Shown here: piece after piece, positions 34,289 through 46,399 of the stretch
Layout of the letters: the number at the start of each line of letters is the position of its first letter
Numbering within the stretch: position 1 is the stretch's first letter
DNA from: Xestospongia bergquistia
Taxonomy: Eukaryota; Porifera; Demospongiae; Haplosclerida; Petrosiidae
Direction: 5' to 3'
DNA length: 64,000 bases
Assembly (NCBI GenBank): GCA_963965975.1
Contig: OZ014411.1
Span: 20,550,446 to 20,614,445 of the forward strand
Program-made: the position numbers and the translations under genes
Notes under the pieces: model-generated
What the model saw: only the letters and a program-made list of their open reading frames with translations
Told to the model about the DNA's origin: nothing
Database searches by the model: none

Positions 34289-34305
34289 GTAAGTGTTCAT
34301 ACACA

Positions 34306-34352
34306 CATGTTATATGAGAAAGTCAATATAACTGACTTTCTCATATAACATG
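34306..34352. promoter_or_regulatory. Intronic hairpin after A1
   Basis: CATGTTATATGAGAAAGTCA, 7-nt loop ATATAAC, then the exact inverse: a 20-bp perfect stem that begins 17 nt after the A1 donor. Its role is unknown; position suggests an effect on donor use. Confidence 0.85.
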
Positions 34353-35385
34353 ACTCTTTATACTTCTGTGTTTATATCAATATTGAAAGTAGATGACAAT
34401 ATTAGGTCATTTGTTTTTATAATGTGTGTCTTGACCAGTTTTCCTACCTATTCTTATTAGACCATCAGATGTACAGACATCATTTTTTCATAAATTTTTC
34501 AATAATCAGTTGAGATGCAGGCATCAAAATAGCAGCGATGGACATGAATTGAAGCATGATTTGTTTAGCTTTGAATTATTCATTTTAAATTGTTTAGAAA
34601 TAGAATTGTTGTGTACATACATAGGACAGCAATTGTCATGCATACTACTTAAATTTGTTATCTCACTTGGTACTAAACAAATACATGAGATTGTTTGTTG
34701 GTTTTTTTCTAAGAGTGCTGATGACATGATTTCATCTTTCTATAAAACTAGAGTGTATTGTAGAATTTAAAGGTGATAATGAATCCAGCAGTGGTATATT
34801 TCTGTAACTGGTATACTTCTTGCTATTATTAAGAAGTCCCCAATTGAAAAGCTGACCTTTTTTATTGTCTAGATTGTTATAGACCTATAGTTTATGAGAT
34901 GCAATAATTGTCAGAGAGAGATGATGTTGGTTAGACTTGTTAATAATATAATTAGAGATCCCTATGTTAATACAAAGAAGGATGATAGCTGATATGCTAA
35001 GCACATAAAGAGCAACGTGTTATATTTTTGTCAGATGCTGGTCTGTTTAGTCAATAGTATATAGGTCTAAATTGTACTAATTCTATGTTTGCATCTTGTT
35101 TATTAGTCCCTCATATTACAGTGTATATAGTTTTAATCCATCTTGCATGAATTAGTCTTTAAAAACTTTGTTAAGTAATAAAGGTTTACTAGTACTAGAT
35201 TTCGTCAAATCCTACATGTACAAGATGACTTAGATGTAGAGAACATATGAATGTAATATGTTATAATGTTAACACCAAAGTGCATAAATATAAAACAATA
35301 GAGAAAGTTGGTATGTTTGTACTGTTATTGTAGAGTGTTAAGAGTTTCATTTTCCAGTTGATTGTTTGTGTGTTTTTTCTAATAG

Positions 35386-35484
35386 AGTGGATGGACAGCT
35401 CTTCATTATGCAAGTTTCAAAGGATATCCAGACATCGTTGAAGTATTAGTCAACCATAATGCTGATATGAATGTTGTTACTACG
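35386..35484 (+). CDS. Ankyrin gene exon B1
   Basis: 33 codons: SGWTALHYASFKGYPDIVEV, LVNHNADMNVVTT. Met at residue 28 where B2', B3, B4 and B5 have Ile. Confidence 0.85.
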
Positions 35485-38400
35485 GTAATTGAGATCACGA
35501 GAATGAACTGTATTCTTTAAGTTGTGTGAATGGATAGTAACTATTAGAGAAGACATAGCATAGATATTGTAATAATATAAGACTACTTTACTTAACTCTA
35601 ACAAATACATAAAGCAGGTGGTAGTAGCAGTATAAGGACAGCATGATGTTTTTCTTCATTGTTCGTATTGTTGTGTTTGTGCATAGATAATTACAAAACA
35701 AAAAGATTAGATTTAAAATATTATTTTATAGAGAAATTTACGTTTTTACCTAAGGTATATGCTTTTAGAATATTTATTTCAAGTAGTTTAAGAATGATAA
35801 TAGTAGTTTATACAGAGCTTGGAGTATCTTCTGACATTTATGTCATTTTTCATATTTGAATTTATTTGAAAGTTTTGCATGTTTTTTGCACATTCCCAAA
35901 TGAAAGTTCTAATTTTCTATCTAACTTAACAGTTTAAACTTGAAACATTTTGTTAGGGTTTTCTGGTACAAGTAAAGATTACAAGAAATAACCATCATGG
36001 TCTTGATATTGTGTCTGTTATGTATAGATGTTCATGCTGTTATTTTAGTACCATCCCTACATTTAATGAGAAAGTTTTCAATTATATGCTACAATTGTAG
36101 CACAACAATGAGTTAGTAATGTAAAGGAATAGGTTGTCTTTTCAGACCTCTCCATGCGAAACGAATGACATCAAAAAAAAACAATCTTGTATTGTGGACT
36201 TCTATTTTTAGAGCATATAGTCATAAATCCTTTATAAAATTTGGGCTCTTCTTTTTATTCCATTAATGAGAAGTTTATTGAGACTTATCCTATTTGTCTG
36301 GCTTTTATTGTTGATGCCAAATCCTATACCTAAGTTAAACAATTTTGTTGTGAGTTGTAGTACATTGATATCTACAATTTTATTAAAGAAAAAGAAAAAA
36401 AATGAAGAAAATTAAAAGAAATTGAAGTTTACCTAATCAAAGTCTACTAATAAAATAGAGATTCTATCAAATGAAAAGATTTAATGCCTTGCATGGGAAC
36501 TTGGCAGGCTGCAGTATAATTGTTTTGGATTATGTGGTATCTATATTTATCCACTTTTCCAATTTTATTTATTATAATTGTTAGTGATAGCTATGAGATG
36601 AAAAGAGACATTAAAATACATTGATCCTGTAACTGCTGATTCCCAATATTAGAAATGAATTTTGTTAAGCCTAACTGTGATTGGTATGACATTGGGCATC
36701 TATCACTAATAATGGTTGAAGCTTCTTCCTAGGTTTATTTTTATTTTGGGCATTTTATCTATTTTTAGCCTGAGTATGAAATCTGAGCATATCAATGTGT
36801 TGTTGTCATTTTTTTACAATATTACATTTGGTTTCCACATTTATGTTGATGTTATTACTTCTAATGTGAATGTGTCCTTTACAATATAAGAGTATGTAAT
36901 TTTGATATAATGTATTTTAAGTATATTTAATTTGTTGTTGTGATTTTGTTTACTCTATTGTTTTGTTTTCACATTTATATTCCTGTGACTACTTATCATC
37001 TGAATGTGTTGTTTAAAATATTAAAGGAGGTAAGTGTGATATAATGTAGTATTCATTCTAATTTTTTTATATTGAATCTAATTTTTATTTTATTCACACT
37101 ATTGTATTGACATTAATGGTTTTTAATGCCTTGGACATAAGCTTTGCATGCTATACAATAGATGTTTTGTATTGTGTGGTGTCTATGTGTATCCACTTTT
37201 GCAATTTTATTCACTACTATATTGTAATTGCAGCTTATGAGATCAACAAATGATTTTAAAGTGGATCTTTAACTGCTGATTCCAATATCAGCAATGAATT
37301 TTGTTAAACCTAACTGTGATTGGTATGACATTGGGTATCTATCACTAATAATGTTTAAAGCTTCTTGCTAGGTTTATTTTTAGGTATATTTTGGGCATTT
37401 TATCTATTTTTAGCGTGAGTATGAATTCTGAGCATATCAATGTGTTGTTGTCATTTTTTTATAATATTACATTTGGTTTCCACATTTATGTTGATATTAT
37501 TACTTCTAATCTGAATATGTCGTTTACAATATAAGAGTATGTAATTGTGATATAATATATCCACTTTTGCTTTTTTTATTATAATGTTATATGCAATCTA
37601 TGAGAGCAACAAATAACATTAAAGTGCATGCATCCTATAACTGCTGATTTCTATAACAGATTTTGTTTGAATTTTGTTAACCCCAACTGTAATGGTATGA
37701 CATTGGGTATCTATCACTAATAATGGCTTGAAGCTTCTTGCTAGGTTTTTCTTTATGTATATTTTGAAGATTTTATAGCTACAGCCTGGAATGAATTCTG
37801 AGCATATTGAATGTGTTTTTACTGTATTGTTTTTTGTTTCCGCATTTCTGTTGCTGTTATTACTAGTCATCTAAATGTGTCTGTCACAATATAGTAGAAT
37901 GTAATTTTGATACAATGTATTCTAAGTATATTAAATATGTTGTTGTGATTTTGTTTACTCTATTGTTTTGTTTCTCACATTTATGTTGCTGTGATTGCTT
38001 GTCATCTGAATGTGTTGTTTAAAATATAATAGCCGGTAAGTATGATATAATGTAGTAATTATTCTAAGTCTTTTGAATTGAATGTTGTTATTTTATTTAC
38101 CCTATTGTATTGATGTTAATGGTTTTTAATGCCTTGGATGGAAAGCTTCACATGCTTTACAATAGATGTTTTGTATTGTGTAGTATCTATGTGTAGCCAC
38201 TTTTGTAATTTTATTTTATCATTGTATAAGACCAAGAAATGGCAATAAAATTCATCCTTTAATTGTAGATTCTTTGAGATGCCAATAAATTTTGTTATCC
38301 CAATCTGTGAATGTAAGCACATTAAGTGTTTCTTAGAATGCTTAAAGTTTCTTGCTAGTTTGTTTCTCTACCTATTGTTTTATCATTTTTAAAGTATAGT

Positions 38401-38807
38401 CATGCATAGAAATTGTAGCTAATTATGCAATGTAGGTCTGTCTAGTCAGTTTAAGTCAGTATCTTTAAAAATAAAAAATTTGGGAGGAGATTTTTATCCA
38501 TTGTTTGTTCAGAGTATTAAGTATTGAATTGTCTTATTATTCTCCTAACAATTAATTATTACTGGTAGCTTTTCTTCTATGCTACTGAAAAGTAACTTTT
38601 TTATTCTAGTCACAAACTAGTGTAAAATTTCAAATTTGTGTTTATAATGTCCAATTGTTGAGAGTGATTTGCCTCATATTTTGTTTGAGTATATATATAT
38701 AATATTGTCTAATTAAGTTTATAATGTACTGATACATCTAAGCGTTGGTATAGGTAATGTACTGATGTTATGATTGATGTTAATGTGATAATTAATAATA
38801 TATCTAG
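35485..38807. repeat. Long intron of unit 1 (short form)
   Basis: Starts like the unit 0 intron (29340-30800) and ends like it (33500-34189), but lacks the 1,210-bp array and carries a block (37500-37960) that recurs at 48050-48490 and 60410-60850. Confidence 0.75.
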
Positions 38808-38906
38808 AGTGGATCTACTGCAGTCATGTTAGCAGCAGAGAATAGACACAAAGGTGTTGTTTTGATTTTAACACAGAAAGGAGCCAATCTAGATCTTGTC
38901 AACAAA
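38808..38906 (+). CDS. Ankyrin gene exon A2
   Basis: 33 codons, identical to A1 except HKGVV for HKDVV (Gly for Asp at residue 16). Confidence 0.85.
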
Positions 38907-38923
38907 GTAAGTGTTCATACACA

Positions 38924-38970
38924 CATGTTATATGAGAAAGTCAATATAACTGACTTTCTCATATAACATG
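38924..38970. promoter_or_regulatory. Intronic hairpin after A2
   Basis: Identical stem, loop and distance from the A2 donor. Confidence 0.85.
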
Positions 38971-40006
38971 ACTCTTTATACTTCTGTGTTTATATCAATA
39001 TTGAAAGTAGATGACAATATTAGAAAAAAGTGTCATTTGTTTTTATAATGTGTGTCTTGATCAGTTTTCCTACCTATTCTTATTAGACCATCAGATGTAC
39101 AGACATCATTTTTTCATAAATTTTTCAATAATCAGTTGAGATGCAGGCATCAAAATAGCAGCGATGGACATGAATTGAAGCATGATTTGTTTAGCTTTGA
39201 ATTATTCATTTTAAATTGTTTAGAAATAGAATTGTTGTGTACATACATAGGACAGCAATTGTCATGCATACTACTTAAATTTGCTATCTCACTTGGTACT
39301 AAACAAATACATGAGATTGTTTGTTGGTTTTCTAAGAGTGCTGATGACATGATTTCATCTTTCTATAAAACTAGAGAGTATTGAAGAATTTAAAGGTGAT
39401 AATGAATCCAGCAGTGGTATATTTCTGTAACTGGTATACTTCTTGCTATTATTAAGAAGTCCCCAATTGAAAAGCTGACCTTTTTTATTGTCCAGATTGT
39501 TATAGACCTATAGTTTATGAGATGCAATAATTGTCAGAGAGAGATGATGTTGGTTAGACTTGTTAATATAATTATAGAGCCAGCCCTATGTTAATATAAA
39601 GAAGATATTAGCTGATATGCTAAGCACATAAAGAACAACGTGTTATATTTTTGTGAGATGTTGGTCTGTTTAGTCAATAGTATATAGGTCTAAATTGTAC
39701 TAATTCTGTTTGCATCTTGTTTATTAGTCCCTCATATTACAGTGTATATAGTTTTAATCCATCTTGCATGAATTAGTCTTTAAAAACTTCGTTAAGTAAT
39801 AAAGGTTTACTAGTACTAGATTTCGTCAAATCCTACATGTACAAGATGACTTAGATGTAGACAACATATGAATGTAATATGTTATAATGTTAAAACCAAA
39901 GTGCATAAATATAAAACAATAGAGAAAGTTGGTATGTTTGTACTGTTATTGTAGAGTGTTAAGAGTTTCATTTTCCAGTTGATTGTTTGTGTGTTTTTTC
40001 TAATAG

Positions 40007-40105
40007 AGTGGATGGACAGCTCTTCATTATTCAAGTTTCAAAGGACATACAGAAATTGTTGAAGTATTAGTCAACCATAATGCTGATATGAATGTTGTTA
40101 CTACG
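40007..40105 (+). CDS. Ankyrin gene exon B2
   Basis: 33 codons. Differs from B1 in YSSFKGHTEIVEV for YASFKGYPDIVEV, so it resembles B0 at the GHT position. Followed by a short recombined intron that leads straight to another B exon. Confidence 0.85.
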
Positions 40106-40876
40106 GTAATTGAGATCACGAGAATGAACTGTATTCTTTAAGTTGTGTGAATGGATATTACAATTAGAGAAGACATAGCATAGATATTGTAATAATATAA
40201 GACTACTTTACTTAACTCTAACAAATACATAAAGCAGGTGGTAGTAGCAGTATAAGGACTGCATGATGTTTTTCTTCATTGTTGGTATTGTTGTGTTTGT
40301 GAATAGATAATTACAAAACTAGAAGATTAGATTTAAAATATTATTTTATAGAGAAATTTACGTTTTTACCTAAGGTATATGCTTTTAGAATATTTATTTC
40401 AAGTAGTTTAAGAATGATAATAGTAGTTGATACAGAGCTTGGAGTATCTTCTGACATTTATGTCATTTTTCAAAATAATCTTATTTGAATTTATTTAAAA
40501 GCACATAAAGAGCAACATGTTATTTTTTTGTGAGATGCTGGTCTGTTTAGTCAATAGTATATAGGTCTAAATTGTACTAATTCTGTTTGCATCTTGTTTA
40601 TCAGTCCCTCATATTACAGTGTATATAGTTTTAATCCATCTTGCATGAATTAGTCTTTAAAAACTTCGTTAAGTAATAAAGGTTTACTAGTAATAGATTT
40701 CGTCAAATCCTACATGTACAAGATGACTTAGATGTAGACAACATATGAATGTAATATGTTATAATGTTAACACCAAAGTGCATAAATATAAGACAATAGA
40801 CAAAGTTCACATGTTTGTACTGTTATTGTAGAGTGTTAAGAGTTTCAGTTGATTGTTTGTGTGTTTTTTCTAATAG

Positions 40877-40975
40877 AGTGGATGGACAGCTCTTCATTAT
40901 GCAAGTTTCAAAGGATATCCAGACATCGTTGAAGTATTAGTCAACCATAATGCTGATATAAATGTTGTTACTACG
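40877..40975 (+). CDS. Ankyrin gene exon B2' (B next to B)
   Basis: 33 codons with GYPDIVEV and ADINVVTT. It lies 771 bases after B2 with no A exon between; the junction in the intron is at about 40502. Confidence 0.85.
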
Positions 40976-42750
40976 GTAATTGAGATGACGAGAATGAAAT
41001 GTGTTCTCTTGTGTGAATGGATAGTAACTATTAGAGAAGACATAGCATAGATATTGTAATAATATAAGACTACTTTACTTAACTCTAACAAATACATAAA
41101 GCAGGTGGTAGTAGCAGTATAAGGACAGCATGATGTTTTTCTTCATTGTTCGTATTGTTGTGTTTGTGCATAGATAATTACAAAACTAGAAGATTAGATT
41201 TAAAATATTATTTTATAGAGAAATTTACGTTTTTACCTAAGGTATATGCTTTTAGAATTTTTATTTCAAGTGGTTTAAGAATGATAATAGTAGTTGATAC
41301 AGAGCTTGGAGTATCTTCTGACATTTATGTCATTTTTCAAAATAATCTTATTTGAATTTATTTAAAAGTTTTGCATGTTTTGTGCACATTCCCAAATGAA
41401 AGTTCTAATTTTCTATCTAACTTAACAGTTTAAACTTGAAACATTTTGTTAGGGTTTTCTGGTACAAGTAAAGATTACAAGAAATAACCATCATGGTCTT
41501 GATATTGTGTCTGTTATGTATAGATGTTCATGCTGTTATTTTAGTACCATCCCTACATTTAATGAGAAAGTTTTCAATTATATGCTACAATTGTAGCACA
41601 ACAATGAGTTAGTAATGTAAAGGAATAGGTTGTCTTGTTCAGACCTCTCCATGCGAAACGAATGACATCAAAAAAAAAACAATCTTGTATTGTGGACTTC
41701 TATTTTTAGAGCATATAGTCATAAATCCTTTATAAGATTTGGGCTCTTCTTTTTATTCCATCAATGAGAAGTTTATTGAGACTTATCCTATTTGTCTGGC
41801 TTTTATTGTTGATGCCAAATCCTATACCTAAGTTAAACAATTTTGTTGTGAGTTGTAGTACATTGATATCTACAATTTTATTAAAGAAAAGAAAAGAATG
41901 AAGAAAATCAAAGAAATTGAAGTTTACCTAGCCAAAGTCTACTGATAAAATAGAGATTCTATCAAATGAAAAGATTCAATGCCTTGCATGGGAACTTGGC
42001 AGGCTGCAGTATAATTTTTTTAGATTACGTGGTATCTATATTTATCCACTTTTCCAATTTTATCTATTATAATTGTTAGTGCAAGCTATGAGATGAAAAG
42101 TGACATTAAAATACATTGATCCTGTAACTTCTGATTCCCAATATTAGAAATGAATTTTGTTAAGCCTAACTGTGATTGGTATGACATTGGGCATCTATCA
42201 CTAATAATGGTTGAAGCTTCTTCCTAGGTTTATTTTTATTTTGGGCATTTTATCTATTTTTAGCCTGAGTATGAAATCTGAGCATATCAATGTGTTGTTG
42301 TCATTTTTTTACAATATTACATTTGGTTTCCACATTTATGTTGATGTTATTACTTCTAATGTGAATGTGTCCTTTACAATATAAGAGTATGTAATTTTGA
42401 TATAATGTATTTTAAGTATATTTAATTTGTTGTTGTGATTTTGTTTACTCTATTGTTTTGTTTTCACATTTATATTCCTGTGACTACTTATCATCTGAAT
42501 GTGTTGTTTAAAATATTAAAGGAGGTAAGTGTGATATAATGTAGTATTCATTCTAATTTTTTTATATTGAATCTAATTTTTATTTTATTCACACTATTGT
42601 ATTGACATTAATGGTTTTTAATGCCTTGGACAGAAAGCTTTGCATGCTATACAATAGATGTTTTGTATTGTGTAGTATCTATGTGTATCCACTATTGCAA
42701 TTTTATTCCCTCTAATGTAATAGCAGCTTATGAGATCAACAAATGACATT

Positions 42751-45700
42751 AAAGTGGATCCTTTAACTGCTAATTCCTATATCAGCAATGAATTTTGTTA
42801 AAACTAACTGCATGTGATACGACATAGGTATCACTAATAATGCTTAAATCTTGATCTAAAGTATTCTAAGTATATTTAGTGTGTTGTTGTGATTTGTTTA
42901 CAGTATTGCATTTGGTTTCCACATTTATGTTGCTATTATTACTTCTAATGTGAATGTGTCCTTTACAATATAAGAGTATGTAATTTTGATATAATGTATT
43001 CCAAGTATATTTAATGTGTTGTTGTGATTTTGTTTATTCTATTTTTTGTTTTCACATTTATGTTGCTGTGGTTACTTATCATCTGAATGTGTTGTTTAAA
43101 ATATAATAGCAGGTAAGTGTGATATAATGTAGTATTCCTTCTAAGTCTTTTGAATTGAATGTTGTTATTTTATTTACCCTATTGTATTGACATTAATGGT
43201 TTTTAATGCCTTGGATGAAAAGCTTCGCATGCTGTACAATGTATTGTGTAGTATCTATGTGTATCCACTATTGCAATTTTATTCCCTCTAATGTAATAGC
43301 AGCTTATGAGATCAACAAATGACATTAATGTGTATCCTTTAACTGCTAATTCCTATATCAGCAATGAGTTTTGTTAAAACTAACTGCATGTGATACGACA
43401 TTGGGTATCACTAATAATGCTTAGATCATCATGCTAATCTCTTTCTCTACCTATATATTGAGCATTTTATAGCTATAGCCCAGAATGAATTCTGAGCATA
43501 TCGAATGTATTGTTGTGATTTTGTTTACAGTATTGCATTTGGTTTCCACATTTATTTTGCTATTATTACTTCTAATGTGAATGTGTCCTTTACAATATAA
43601 GAGTATGTAATTTTGATATAATGTATTCCAAGTATATTTAATGTGTTGTTGTGATTTTGTTTATTCTATTTTTTGTTTTCACATTATGTTGCTGTGGTTA
43701 CTTATCATCTAAATGTGTTGTTTAAAATATAATAGCGGGTAAGTGTGATATAATGTAGTATTCCCTCTAAGTCTTTTGAATTGAATGTTGTTATTTTATT
43801 TACCCTATTGTATTGACATTAATGGTTTTTAATGCCTTGGACGAAAGCTTCGCATGCTTTACAATAGATATTTTGTATTGTGTAGTATCAATGTGTATCC
43901 ACTATTGCAATTTTATTCCCTCTAATGTAATTGCAGCTTATGAGATCAACAAATGACATTAAAGTGGATCCTTTAACTGCTAATTCCTATATCAGCAATG
44001 AATTTTGTTAAAACTAACTGCATGTGATACGACATAGGTATCACTAATAATGCTTAAATCTTGATCTAAAGTATTCTAAGTATATTTAGTGTGTTGTTGT
44101 GATTTGTTTACAGTATTGCATTTGGTTTCCACATTTATGTTGCTATTATTACTTCTAATGTGAATGTGTCCTTTACAATATAAGAGTATGTAATTTTGAT
44201 ATAATGTATTCCAAGTATATTTAATGTGTTGTTGTGATTTTGTTTATTCTATTTTTTGTTTTCACATTTATGTTGCTGTGGTTACTTATCATCTGAATGT
44301 GTTGTTTAAAATATAATAGCAGGTAAGTGTGATATAATGTAGTATTCCTTCTAAGTCTTTTGAATTGAATGTTGTTATTTTATTTACCCTATTGTATTGA
44401 TGTTAATGGTTTTTAATGCCTTGGACGAAAAGCTTCGCATGCTGTACAATGTATTGTGTAGTATCTATGTGTATCCACTATTGCAATTTTATTCCCTCTA
44501 ATGTAATAGCAGCTTATGAGATCAACAAATGACATTAATGTGTATCCTTTAACTGCTAATTCCTATATCAGCAATGAGTTTTGTTAAAACTAACTGCATG
44601 TGATACGACATTGGGTATCACTAATAATGCTTAGATCATCATGCTAATCTCTTTCTCTACCTATATATTGAGCATTTTATAGCTATAGCCCAGAATGAAT
44701 TCTGAGCATATCGAATGTATTGTTGTGATTTTGTTTACAGTATTGCATTTGGTTTCCACATTTATTTTGCTATTATTACTTCTAATGTGAATGTGTCCTT
44801 TACAATATAAGAGTATGTAATTTTGATATAATGTATTCCAAGTATATTTAATGTGTTGTTGTGATTTTGTTTATTCTATTTTTTGTTTTCACATTATGTT
44901 GCTGTGGTTACTTATCATCTAAATGTGTTGTTTAAAATATAATAGCGGGTAAGTGTGATATAATGTAGTATTCCCTCTAAGTCTTTTGAATTGAATGTTG
45001 TTATTTTATTTACCCTATTGTATTGACATTAATGGTTTTTAATGCCTTGGACGAAAGCTTCGCATGCTTTACAATAGATATTTTGTATTGTGTAGTATCA
45101 ATGTGTATCCACTATTGCAATTTTATTCCCTCTAATGTAATTGCAGCTTATGAGATCAACAAATGACATTAAAGTGGATCCTTTAACTGCTAATTCCTAT
45201 ATCAGCAATGAATTTTGTTAAAACTAACTGCATGTGATACGACATAGGTATCACTAATAATGCTTAAATCTTGATCTAAAGTATTCTAAGTATATTTAGT
45301 GTGTTGTTGTGATTTGTTTACAGTATTGCATTTGGTTTCCACATTTATGTTGCTATTATTACTTCTAATGTGAATGTGTCCTTTACAATATAAGAGTATG
45401 TAATTTTGATATAATGTATTCCAAGTATATTTAATGTGTTGTTGTGATTTTGTTTATTCTATTTTTTGTTTTCACATTTATGTTGCTGTGGTTACTTATC
45501 ATCTGAATGTGTTGTTTAAAATATAATAGCAGGTAAGTGTGATATAATGTAGTATTCCTTCTAAGTCTTTTGAATTGAATGTTGTTATTTTATTTACCCT
45601 ATTGTATTGATGTTAATGGTTTTTAATGCCTTGGACGAAAAGCTTCGCATTCTGTACAATGTATTGTGTAGTATCTATGTGTATCCACTATTGCAATTTT

Positions 45701-46390
45701 ATTCCCTCTAATGTAATAGCAGCTTATGAGATCAACAAATGACATTAATGTGTATCCTTTAACTGCTAATTCCTATATCAGCAATGAGTTTTGTTAAAAC
45801 TAACTGCATGTGATACGACATTGGGTATCACTAATAATGCTTAGATCATCATGCTAATCTCTTTCTCTACCTATATATTGAGCATTTTATAGCTATAGCC
45901 CAGAATGAATTCTGAGCATATCGAATGTATTGTTGTGATTTTGTTTACAGTATTGCATTTGGTTTCCACATTTATTTTGCTATTATTACTTCTAATGTGA
46001 ATGTGTCCTTTACAATATAAGAGTATGTAATTTTGATATAATGTATTCCAAGTATATTTAATGTGTTGTTGTGATTTTGTTTATTCTATTTTTTGTTTTC
46101 ACATTATGTTGCTGTGGTTACTTATCATCTAAATGTGTTGTTTAAAATATAATAGGAGGTAAGTGTGATATAATGTAGTATTCCCTCTAAGTCTTTTGAA
46201 TTGAATGTTGTTATTTTATTTACCCTATTGTATTGACATTAATGGTTTTTAATGCCTTGGACGAAAGCTTCGCATGCTTTACAATAGATATTTTGTATTG
46301 TGTAGTATCAATGTGTATCCACTATTGCAATTTTATTCCCTCTAATGTAATTGGAGCTTATGAGATCAACAAATGACATTAAAGTGGATC
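42751..46390. repeat. 1,210-bp tandem array, three periods
   Basis: AAAGTGGATCCTTTAACTGC occurs at 42751, 43961, 45171 and 46381, exactly 1,210 bases apart each time; successive copies look nearly identical. Each period is itself two related halves of about 600 bp. Confidence 0.9.
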
Positions 46391-46399
46391 CTTTAACTG

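Noticed and set aside
34510-34770. Open frame MRCRHQNSSDGHELKHDLFS that recurs in six introns (28331, 34510, 39136, 49676, 56574, 62045)
   Set aside because: It follows each A exon at a fixed distance only because introns were duplicated. Its C-terminal half is frame-shifted in two copies and replaced in the oldest, so it is not kept as protein.
35659-35859. Open frame MFVLLCLCIDNYKT repeated after each B exon
   Set aside because: Intronic, copied with the unit; no recognised domain and differing C-terminal ends.
37619-37870. Minus-strand frames in long introns (37619, 48222, 60584 and 38116, 48662, 61024)
   Set aside because: Copies of the same intronic repeat; no domain, no splice context, conserved only through duplication.
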